Positions 13,201 through 25,200 of a stretch of 64,000 nt of DNA are shown in pieces. This DNA comes from Aurelia coerulea. Lineage: Eukaryota; Cnidaria; Scyphozoa; Semaeostomeae; Ulmaridae. Under the pieces are notes generated by a model. It worked only from the letters and a program-made list of their open reading frames with translations. It ran no database searches and was not told the DNA's origin. Each line of letters starts with the position of its first letter. Positions within the stretch are counted from its first letter, which is position 1. The stretch lies in contig CM076956.1 of assembly GCA_039566865.1 (NCBI GenBank), positions 7,079,511-7,143,510 on the forward strand, written 5' to 3'. Made by a program: the position numbers and the translations under genes.

Positions 13201-16200
13201 CTACACTACTGCACAGACGTTCTCCAGGGTGATTTGTTGCCAAAAGATTCATTCAGTTTTGTTTGATTAGTTCGGTTTCCAGTCAAGGTAACTCTATTCA
13301 GTTCAGTCCAGTTCAAGATGCAGCACTTTATATCAAAATCCAAAGTTTCGAACGCTAGAAGTTTTAAGTAGAAGTGATAATGAGTTCAAAATGAAAATCA
13401 GAGGTTGGAAGGGCCTGGATTTACTGCCGCATTTGTATAGTTTAAGTTTCAAACGTTGTAAATAGGGCAGAGTTGGCCTTTATTAGCATTAGCTATCTTT
13501 CTAGCCAACTGTAAATAGTTGTATTATTACACTGATGAAGATTTTAATGGAAACGTACTGTGAAATGAAAGTTGTGCTTTTATATAGTTGTATTATCATT
13601 ATTATTAAAAATTGTATTATTCAACGGCACTCGCTTGGTCAGGACAGCATTCTTCAACAAACTAATGCTGTTTTGAACAAAGCTGCAAAATGTTGACACA
13701 TTTTCAGGTTTTTGGTTACTTTATTCAATAGCTTTAATTTCTAGGACCAGAAACTGCACCAAGAGGACTTGTAGCCGAGAAAATCAAAGCACGTTCAGTT
13801 CTTCTCAGCTGGCAGGTATGTCTTAGATATACCTATATCATTTTTCTTATCTTTCGTTATTTTTATCAGGTAAAATTGAAGCAATATCAACCAGAAGCAA
13901 CATAGTCATGGTAGCAAGGAGCTAGAACAACAAACGAAAATTTCAGAAATTAACAGTTTGAAAATCACGCTAGTTCTCTTGGCAACTGATTTTTTGCTTA
14001 CATGCTCAGTTTTTACATAATTGCATAAACTTTTCATTTGGTCAGTAGTTTTCAATTAAATTCAGCTCAACTTTTTATAGAATACAGGACTAAATGCTAG
14101 AACAGGTATAAAAAACACGATCAATTCTCCCAAATACTTTTATCCTGTAGCAATGACTGTTTTAGGCCAGGTTTTCCTGTTGAAAGTATGAAATCGCCCG
14201 GAATAATTTCAGAACGGAGTGGTCCATTTTACTACGGCAAAATTTGTTTGATCATGCTAATTTTTTAGGTAATATATTTGTCAATATTATTGCCTTAATA
14301 TCAAGGTAGCAGTGGCCTTGCAAACGGGGATGGTTTTTATTAACTCAACTGGTATATTATGCAGTTATTAGACAATTACGAGGTCCATGCTGGAAAATAT
14401 TTGGACCGCAGTTTGACGTACGGACCGAACGCAGTGAGGTCCATACAAGGAACTAAGGTCCAAATATTTTCCAGAATGGATCGAGTAATCGTTTAATAAA
14501 GGCTTTATTATTTGGCAAAACCTTTTGAGAACATTGTTACTAGTATTTTACTTTTCCATTGTGTCTTTGATCCTGTGCATCAATGTAGTTGGTCGTTTCG
14601 ACGTTAACTACATTGGCATTTTCTTGGTGTATGATTGCAAATTCATCTTGAAAGTTTACAGCAAAGAATTCTTCGAGGAATAGGCTAAACTTTGGCTGAC
14701 AATAATTGCGGCCTAAGCCTACACAAGAAGCTCCTCACTTGTTGTTGATTTTTAAGGCAACGCCCGGTCCAATACGGCTTCGAAAATACGGCTTTTGCGG
14801 ACCGATCAAGAACCAATCGAATTGCTCTGTTGTCGGTCCGAAGAGCCGTATTTTCGAATTCCATATAATGATAATGATTCTTTTTCGTAATTTCAGCCGC
14901 CAAGTATAAAAGAAGGTGCAAACGGACCAATAGATGGCTACAAAGTAATTTACAAAAGGAGAAAATTAGGAGGAAAAGAACTGACCAAAGTAGAGCAGCA
15001 CGAGAGAGAAGTAGAAAAGGGTGAAAATGGAAATTTCAACTTGTCAGGATTACATCCTTGGAGTACATACAGCGTACAAATAGCTGCTTTCAATTTATTC
15101 AAGCGGGAAAAGTTAACAAGCCGATTTACAAAACAATTCAATATCTCCACAAGAGTGTCTGGTGAGTACATCTTTAAATTCCACTTTGTAATCTTAGGAA
15201 TGGGTTCGATGTCAGTAAGTCAGTAAGGCAGTCAGTAATTCTCATTAGCATGATTGATAAGAATTTTGTCAAAGATGATTAGCTCAAAGCCTGGCAAGAA
15301 AAAATGCGCTTGGCAAGCAATTATCCCCCTTGCACATTGAAAATTTGACTCTATTTCGCACCATATTAGAAAGAACAAATGAAATTGAATTTATCAGGTT
15401 TGAAAATCGTTACTTGATTTTTGTAATAAATATGTGTTTTCTTTAAAGAGACACAATCGCAAATTTTTGATGTCGGAAAATCTCAACGAGATGCTTCATG
15501 CATAAAGAAGAGACCTTGTACATTCCGAAATGTATTTAGTAGTTTCGTACGACTTCTAGAAGTATCATAAAACAGTAAAACGAAGGGGAAAACAACGTAT
15601 TTGTACCCACACTTTTCTGCAGCACGTGCGCATAAACAATGGAAAGGCAATAGACAAATTCTCGCCTTGCAAGTTTCTTTTCATAAATCTCGGTCAATTA
15701 TATTTTGGGTTTTGTGTATTAAATATATTTTAATGGACGTACAAGGTCTCTACATCTCTACCATCGTCTCTACTTTATGCATGAAGAATCTCGTTTAGAT
15801 TTTCAGACACAAAAAATTTGCTATTGTGTCTCTTTTTTAAGGAAATTGACACTGGTAAGACATGCGAGTTAAAAATTGTATCGATTATACGCCATCTGAT
15901 TGGACCTCGCTTTCAAAACGCCATCTCATTGGATCGATATGAAAAGATGTAGCACAAGGGCAATTTAACTGTACCGCTTCCCTTTAAGTATTCTGGAAGT
16001 AATTGGTCTTTGTTGGTCAAAGTTGGCCACAGCTGGTCTTTGCTTGAATGATTCACACGTGAGGCTGAAATGAGATTTCTTTTCTACACAAGACAGTAAT
16101 TTGCATCCGTTGGAGTTTTTGAATACTTCTTTGGTCACAGATGCAGAGAGGCGATGCAAGGAGCATGCAGTTCTCGTATCTTTTTATACGCTATTCAAAC

Positions 16201-19200
16201 AGATTTTTCGGCAACATTGCTCAGCAATAATTGCGAAAAATATATATTTGCATTATTGCTATTATTATTATAGCATCTTTAACCCAATCGTACAGCATGT
16301 TTATTGCAGAGAGAACCAAGCTACATTTATTTTACAATGTATTCTTTTCAGAACCCGAAGTCTCGTCCAGTGCTTTCAAATCTTTGTATACTTCTTCAAC
16401 TTATGCTTCATTGAGTTGGTCGGTAAGTTATCGTTTTGGCTTCATTCTTCTGACTTACGTTAGCACAGTGTAATAATAAATTTGCTTTCAAACAACTTTT
16501 GTGTTTGGCTGAGGAATGAGGCATACTCAGTCTTGGTCCTTGCCTGGTACTCTTCTGTGTTAATGCACTTATGGGGAAGTACTTTAGAACAGAACAACTG
16601 GCTTGTTATGTATTTCTAAAAGGAGGACGCGAGAGTGGGGAAAATAATCATACAGTGAATGCACGTACACGTATTTTTTCTTATAAGAAACTGCTTATAA
16701 GAAACTCAACTCTCAGATCGCCAAAAAATTAAGAAACTCCAGTACTGGGAAAATTTAAGCTAAGAAACTATTTATTTTGATAAGGGAAATCCTCGACATG
16801 TTTTTACTTTACTTTCACTTGTTTCCTGTATCATATTACTCGTAAGGTACTTGAGTAATGTCTAAACATTGGAAAGGCTTAAAAAACCTTGTTTTGAAAT
16901 GTTCACGAGGGCACAGGTAGTGAACATGAAGATTGTTATGGAACCTCTAAGAAACTCGTAAGAAACTCTGAGTACTCAAAATCTGATAATTTTAAGAAAC
17001 TTTCAGTACTGGCCCAAATTCTTAGTTTCTTATAAAAAATACGTGTAGCCAAGAGGAGTGATCTATGAACGCCTACACACGCTATATTTTCTCAAGCTAA
17101 ACAATGTCCACGCAAGTGCCGAGATAATCAAAGACAATGCGTGAATTTTAGACTTTCCGCACATAGTTCTTCTGATATGGTAGATTGTTAGCAATGACAT
17201 AAACCAACTGTCTGATGACCTGATCTGTGTGATACGTTGCCTCTTTCCTGCGTTGCAGGCAATGAGAAACCAATGAAATTATCACAAATTGTATTGTCAA
17301 CTTTGTCTAGCGCACAAGGAGTGCATTCGTTCCCTGAATTACTGTCTCTCATATTTGCTTCTGTTTACTTACACAGCGTCCGCTTCCTCAAGTTGCAAAC
17401 GGCCCCATTTCTGGCTATGTCATCAGCTTCGAGAGAGTGAAGTCAGGGGGTCAGGCAGTGCAAGAGAAGAGGGAAGTAATGCACCAAGATGTCTCTGGTG
17501 ACGATGAGATCTATCGACTGGATCAGTTAAAGCCGTGGAGTACATATGCTGTTTCAATCAGATCTTTCAATGTTTTCAGCGAAGAACGGTTGTATAGTAA
17601 AGTGAATGAACGACTCACTATTACAACAGAAGTTGACAGTAAGTTCTTGACTTCATTGAATATACCAAATGACTCAAAAAGTGTCCCCCCGTTCGAAAAG
17701 TCACTGCAGCAAATTTACTTGGGCTATGATCATCAAAATAATTTTTTTAACAGCTACAAGATAGAACTATTTTTTGTAATTTTTGTTAAAAATAGTAGTT
17801 CCTTGGTAAATTATAAAATTTCAAAAAATTTGTTTACAAAATAATCCACAAAATGGTCCAAAATGCATGATCAAAGGCATTTCAAAATAACAGAAATGCA
17901 ACTTTTAAGTTTTACTTTTTTCAATACTCTTTTTCAGAATAATAGGTAAGATATTATTTTCAGTTTGCGTCTCAATTTCAGTTTATCATTTGATTGGTTA
18001 TGTTAATTCTCATGAGAAGTTCAAATGGATTTCAAAGGATCTGGATCTGGAAAATTTGATCGTGCGTTGAAGTCCATTTTCTGGCAGTTCTGTATGACTG
18101 ATTCTTTAATCTTAGAGTGTACCAAGGAACTAGGGCTAGAAAGAGCTAGGGTTAGAGTGAGCCAGAAAAAAGTTCCCACTTTTGAAAATTCATAGCACCA
18201 AGAGTACTTCGCAGATTTGAATGATTCAAATCCTAGTTAAAAGCTGAAAGATCGAAGTATTTTTGTGATTTTTCTCGCTGTCTTACCAGCACTGGAAGTA
18301 TAGGTAAATTCAACTTTATAAAAATTTCATGGTTACAAAATGACTGAAAAAGGATCTAAAACATTGATCAAATCGCCTCACGCAGAACAATACGCAATGG
18401 GCATTTCACCTCTCTCATAACAAATACTAAAGATTTTACATCCGACGGCAATAAATGTGCAGAGGATATCTCTCACCCATGAGAAATTGCATTTTCTTTA
18501 TTGTTCTGTGTGAGGAGTGCTTTTTGATTTGATCAATGTTTTAGGCCCTTTTTTATTCATTTTGCAACCATGAAATTTTTGTAAAGTTGAATTTACCTAT
18601 ACTTCCAGTGCTGGTAAGACAGCGAGAAAAATCACAAAACTACTTTGATCTTTCGACTCTTAACTATAATTTGAATCATTCCAATCTGTGAAGTACTCTT
18701 GATGCTATGAATTTTCAAAAGTGGGAACTTTTTTCTGACTCACCCGGTATTATTTTGAAAATTACCAAAAAATACGAGACATACTTCAGTTCTCTACCTA
18801 TTAGAACAATGAACGTACATGGCTGAAGCACAACTACTTTTACTGCAATAATATTTCAAACAGGGGGATACTTTTTGAATCACCTGGTATAGTCAAACAA
18901 TAGACCATTTCGAAAATTTAAAAAGGGGCTGGGGAGAGCGGTTTGTTCTGGAAAATGGTGAACTCTAGTAGATCATTCCCATAGAAATTTCTATGATCAT
19001 TCCAAATCTCTTCTTTCTATTCATCACAACAATGTTTCTTGCTTCGTTTCTGATCTGATCGATCAACTTCGAAGGAAAATGACGAATACTTTTCCGCTTT
19101 CCCGCCAAAACGGTTTGATGCGAGGTCTCCCATTCGTAACGAGGCATATGAGTCATTTGACATCCTTCCGGCGTTTCAGCGCCTTTCAGGCAATTTCTTC

Positions 19201-22200
19201 TGAAGGGTTTCTTAACTTAAACAATGAATTCAAAATCAACAATTTTATAGAGGGCAATCTATTATTCGTAGAAGGTCCGTTGCAACCATTTAGCAGATTT
19301 GTGTCCGCCATTTACCAGAACAAACCGCTCTCCCCAGTCTCCCTTCTAATCATCGACGAAATGGTCTATTTAAGATAACACAAGAATTTCCTTCCCACCA
19401 ATGACTTTAGCTGTTTGAGTTAGAAAGTCTCGCTCCCTTACAAGAATTGTTTTTTTACATCTACTCTTCTGTCCTTAGAGCCAACCAGATCTCCAAGCAT
19501 CATAAAGACCGTGAAAACTGGACACAACTTTATTGAAGTCAGTTGGAAGGTAACTGTATCCTATACATTTGCTCTGGTTTTCAATATTCATTTATCTATT
19601 GGTTCAGTTATTGTCTCAAATTAGATAATTCAAAAAAGGAAAGGCCACGATACCAGCGTCGATCGTCGGATCCGAAGATGCTTGCGGTGACGAATGAAAG
19701 AAATAATTTGTAGCCAGAAACATCGCAACACGACGAAAAACAACAGCAAATGCGTATGAATTAGATATTTGTTACCAATGTCTCTTCATGCCATGCAGGA
19801 CTTCTTTGGGGCTGTTATGTGATCAGATGTCATATGAGGTTTGCAATAAAGCAAAATTACTTATGCAAAACTCTTCGATTGTCTTTTTTCGCGGACATTT
19901 TCATGTGACATGAAATTTAAACCGACTTTAATAACAAACGATCCAATAGTTGGGTATTTACCAAGCCTTTATGCCTTCGAATCGTGTTTTCTTTCACGAG
20001 CAAAAGGAGTTAGTTTGTTATTATCTTTTTTGAATTTTGAGGACCCCCACAAATGCCTTCAATGCTTAGCTTCTGAATTATATCAATGAAGTACATGTGT
20101 GGTAGCTGTTTTGATTTGTCTTCCTCGTTTTAATTTATGCTCATTTCTTCGGTAAACAAAGCTTTTTTCATGCACAATAGGGTAGTTAGCCATACTTGTT
20201 TTACGCTTTATTAGGTTGTCTTTTGCAGCTTCGTTTGTTTTGATTTGCGCCTTGAGAAATTCACTTGCCTGCGACTGCTAATCGCTTTGAAATGATGTGT
20301 CAATAGAAAGCAACTAATGTTGTTGTTGTTGCAAAATCTACCCTTGCTTACCTCATTTTCTTCCGCAGAGGCTAGCATTTAAAAGCATGCACTCCTCCAC
20401 AAGGACGTTGCTGCGTGTTTTTCAAAATTAGTCCATATGGAGAGTGCGTTTACCCCTAAGTTAATATTTCTGTCATCCTCTTTCTCGCAGCCTCTTGTCA
20501 GGGATGACCAGAATGGTCCCTTGGATGGTTACGAGGTATTCTACAAACGAACATCATATGGGCCAAGAAAACTAACCAATCAAAAACCAAAGAAAGAAGG
20601 CGTCCCCGGGACGGTTCAAGTATACAAGCTGACAAATCTTGCTGCCTGGAGCTCATATGATATTTGGGTATTAGCATATAATTTGAAGGACAATGAAAAG
20701 TTGGCAAGCCCAGTTGGCAAAATCTTCACGACACAAACGAAGACTGGACGTTAGTCAAACTAGTTTCTCTTCAGATATCATCGATAGAATTCTCTGATTC
20801 TCTGGTTACTTTGCTACCAGGGTAATCAAGGGAGCTTTAGGGCTCCACAGAACGGGCTAGAATTATAACTACCATAGACAAAATCGGCTAAGGTTTATTT
20901 ACACCTATTTCCAGTCAAGTGATCAATCTCCTGATAAGACATCTTTTGATTTTTTCAAACACATTTTGTGCTATGAAAACTTGTGCCATAAATGCAAAGA
21001 GTAACATGGTACTGAAACTTCCCAACAGGATGATTCCATGACTTGAAATGGGTACAACAAACCTTAGCCGATTAGGTCTATTCATCGAGCAATATTGCAA
21101 ACTCAATACAGTTTTTGGGAGCACTGTGCCAGAAATATTTACGATACATAAACACAACACATATCTCAGTATCCGAAGATGAGTAATTTGAATTTTTTTT
21201 CACCATATACCGGGTGTCCCAAAATAATGTATTATCGTTTGATTGCTTATATGTCCATAACCGACGAACCGATTTTCAAAACCTTTATTTTATCTGATTG
21301 CCGAAAGGCTATATTATATTTAAGGATGTTGGTTGTGGTTTAGGCCGATGTCTTCATGTTGAAAAGAAGATCGATAAACCTGCTCAAATTCAAGCCTTAT
21401 ATGGCATGAAAAAGAAAAAAATAGGCCGTTTCTTTCTCATGCCATCTAAGGCTTATTATTTGAGCAGGTTTATCGATCTTGTTTTCAATATGAAAACGCC
21501 GTGGTAAAACCATAACCTACATCTTAAAATACAATTTAGCCTTTAGGCAATGAAACAAAACAAAGTTTTTGAAAATCGGTTCATCGGTTATGAACATGTA
21601 AGCAATCAAATAATAATACATCATTTTGGGACACCCGGTACTGGATGACTTAGAAAGGTTAAAATGCTTGGTGGGCTGTGAAATAAAAAATACGTGGCCA
21701 ATATTCAAAAATATGATGTTAACCTATCAATCAAAGGCGAACTTATAATTGAAAAATTTGTTTTGGGAAATCACTCATCTTTTTGACCCAAAAATTAGGG
21801 AAATGCAGGTAAAGGGTTTATTTTGGAACGAGAATACCACGTTCGATTCTGGTCCATGATTTAGTTGCCATTGAAATATGAATTCAAATGCAAGTGTTTG
21901 TTTCAGAAACAGAATTTAAATATCAATGGCAAGTAAATCATGGACCAGAATTTAACGTGGATATTTCGTTGCAATAAAAAACCCTTGCCTGTATTTACCA
22001 TATTTTTTGGGTCCAAAAATGAGTGCTTTTACCAAATAAAATTGTCATACCTGAGCTAGCCTTTGACTGATAGAATGACATTCTAGTTTTGAATATCGCC
22101 TACGCACTTTTTATTCCACAGCCCGTCAAACGCGTTCACTTTATTTTGATTCGCCCGCTATTTATATATAGACTTATTACACGAATCCTTGTTTTCGCTC

Positions 22201-25200
22201 CGTTCCCACCAACGATACCCCCACAATACCCATAAATAACAATTCAATTCAATGAAGCAAAACATAGATAAATGTAATCAGTCTAATAGATGTATAGAAT
22301 AGCACTTTGCAAAAATCTCCTCATGTAACGTCAGCGCAGAAAGTCGGGAGCCATCGGCTAACATATGTTATTCATTACAGGTCCATCAGTAACTCCTGCT
22401 TCAATTGAAATCCCTGCATGGTCTGCAAAATCCATCACAATTTCTTGGAAAAAGCCAAAAGAGGCCGACCTCAATGGGGAGCTAATTGGTTACGTCATTA
22501 GGGTTAACGGTACGAGTGCCTCAAATGCAAATAGGAGCAGATCAAAGAGAGATGTCTTGCACATGTCAGTGCTGTATAATGTATCAAGGAATCAGACGAG
22601 TTTCACAGTGAAAGATTTAAAACCTGCCTCAAAGTATTCATTGGAAGTTGCAGCGAAAACTAGTGTTGGTATGGGACCTTACAGCAAACCTGTGTTGCAG
22701 ACAACTGGCGAAGATGGTAAGTAGAATGCATGCATTTAGCATGGGCAATAATGCACTGTTGATGTGGCCTATATTATGATCAAAATTGTATCACAGTGTG
22801 TTGTTTCTCTTCCATGGGATTGCAAGTAATAAGACGTATTGCTGCGTAGGAGCTCGAACGGTTTTAACTGTATTTGAATAATGGCGGCATTCGATCCTTG
22901 TTGTAACGAGAGAAGAACGAAGGAATAGCAACATTATCAAGCTTTACTTGCATTCCCGTGGAAGAGAAACAACACACAATGATTAGGAATACAATTTTGA
23001 TCATAATATAGCCCACATCAACGATGCATTATTGCCCATGCATTTAGTACAGAACTATTGGCCAGGGGTAAATATTCCATGCGAGGCGGGAAAACCATGA
23101 GGTAAAAGTATTTGGTTGATGAGGACCAATTTCGGATCAAAATAGTGGCATAGTGATAGTTGTAAAGTAGCAATGTGAAGATTGAGAACAACTAAAAACA
23201 TATGAGGATAAGAAGTGAAAAGAAAATTGTACAGGAGAACCAACGGAGAGAGGAATGCAACTGAAAGAGGATCAAAACATGAAAGAGTGAACAGGTATCG
23301 CAATTGAGATACTTATTGAGAAGATTCATTACGACATTGAAAGTTGCCCACCATATCATTGCGAAACATCCATGTGAAACGGTGTATTACTTGCAGTCTA
23401 CCATGGCATGATGCAGCCATATCGTAGCCTGCTCCATGTCAGGACCAATTTTAGATCTCCCAAATAAATTTCAACAATCTTGGCAGAATATCTACCCCTG
23501 CCATTGGCTAAGATATCATCATCTGACAATGGTTGCAGTAAATCTTCTGATAAGATCCGACAGAAAGACCTAAAATCAGTGCTTTATTTGAAAACAAGCC
23601 CTCTGAAGTATTTTTGTTTTGTTTCGTTTGATAGAGTTAAGAAACTCAAATACTGGATTGCTAGTAAGTTTGATCAAGGGATTTTAGGCCTGTTTTGAAG
23701 TATATTAGGGGATAAAGCAGTTTTCAAAATCACCTGTAATTTTAGAATGATATGGCCGGCGATTTTGACCAATTAAATTTTCTTATCTAAGTTGATGTGT
23801 TAGCCACACAAGAATTATCAGTTAATAGGAATCTAATAAACAGATTGAAGGCTATAAGCTTTCAAACATTGTGCATGTTTGACTCACCTGGTAGAGGAAA
23901 TAACGAACTTACCTTTGCCTTTACCTTTGCAGCTCCAACTGCGCCAAGAAATCCAAGAATTTTATCATCAGGTGACGACTTTCCAATAACAATTGGATGG
24001 GACACACCCCTGCAACCAAATGGTAAAATCACAACTTATCTGGTCGAGATATTTAAGATGGGACCAAACACCACAGCAACTCAGAGTGTTGCAGGATCGC
24101 GTAACTCGTACAACATTTCATCCCTGGACATTGGCAATAAGCACTTGTTTCGGGTAAGTATCCTTTTTGGCATACACGCTTTTTCATAGGTGTTAAGAAA
24201 CATGGTAGTCTTCGTGGTCTATCAGCGCTGAAAGAATATCATGACTTCTGCGGGGGGGGGGGGGCGTAAGCCACTAAGATGACGCTGCGAGGGAGAAAGA
24301 GTAGAAAACGAAATACTGCGGGGGGAACACGAGAGGAAAATGAAATGATGTCTCCCACGCAGTGTTAGTTTAGTGGCGTATGCCCATGCAGAAGTCACTA
24401 TCTTCTTTTGGCGCATTTTATATTATGTACTCACCTACTATATGTGTTTGTTTGATTTTGGGGGCAATGTATTGTTTTGACTGCCCCTTAACCACCTGTG
24501 CATAGTGCTTCATAGTAAACTGGTGTCTCATAGGAGAACAAAGGGAGATGAAACAGTGCACTGGTGAAGCACTATGCATGAATGGGTAAGGGGGCAGTCA
24601 AAACAATACATTGCACAAAAAATACAAAAAATAAAACACACATTAGGTGAGTAAATAATGTTCCTTTTTTCGCATGGTTAATCAAAGTCAACTGATGCTA
24701 TCACTACAAAATATTCCCTTTTTCTTTCGACCATAACAAATTTTGATTTTTTTATGTCTAATCTATGCAGGTTCAAGCAAAGACTGTCAGGTCAGGCAAA
24801 TGGTCACTATGGGCAGTTTTATATGGTAGGTTTGCCACTTTACCTTGTTCCTTTGTAGCACCAACATCAATGTTCTTTTTTTTTTCAATTTTCAACTTAA
24901 TTTCAAACGGGGAAAATTCAGTTGAAAAGCATAGTTTAATGATGGTTGGCCATTAAATGGTAATATGCTCTAAAATCAGGTAGCTTTTGAGTTCCATGTT
25001 ATAGCCGTTATACTTCGAATGCTAACATTTTTACTTCCCGTGCTTAACTGCTATTAGAACAGACAAAATTGTTGCCAATGCCAGCAAAAACATTTGATGC
25101 CCCCAAGACGCAAATGTTTGCGTTTGGAACATTTGTTGTGTTGACGCAAAAACAATCGAATCTATTGAATGTTTCCGCAACAACATTTCCTCGTTTGTGC

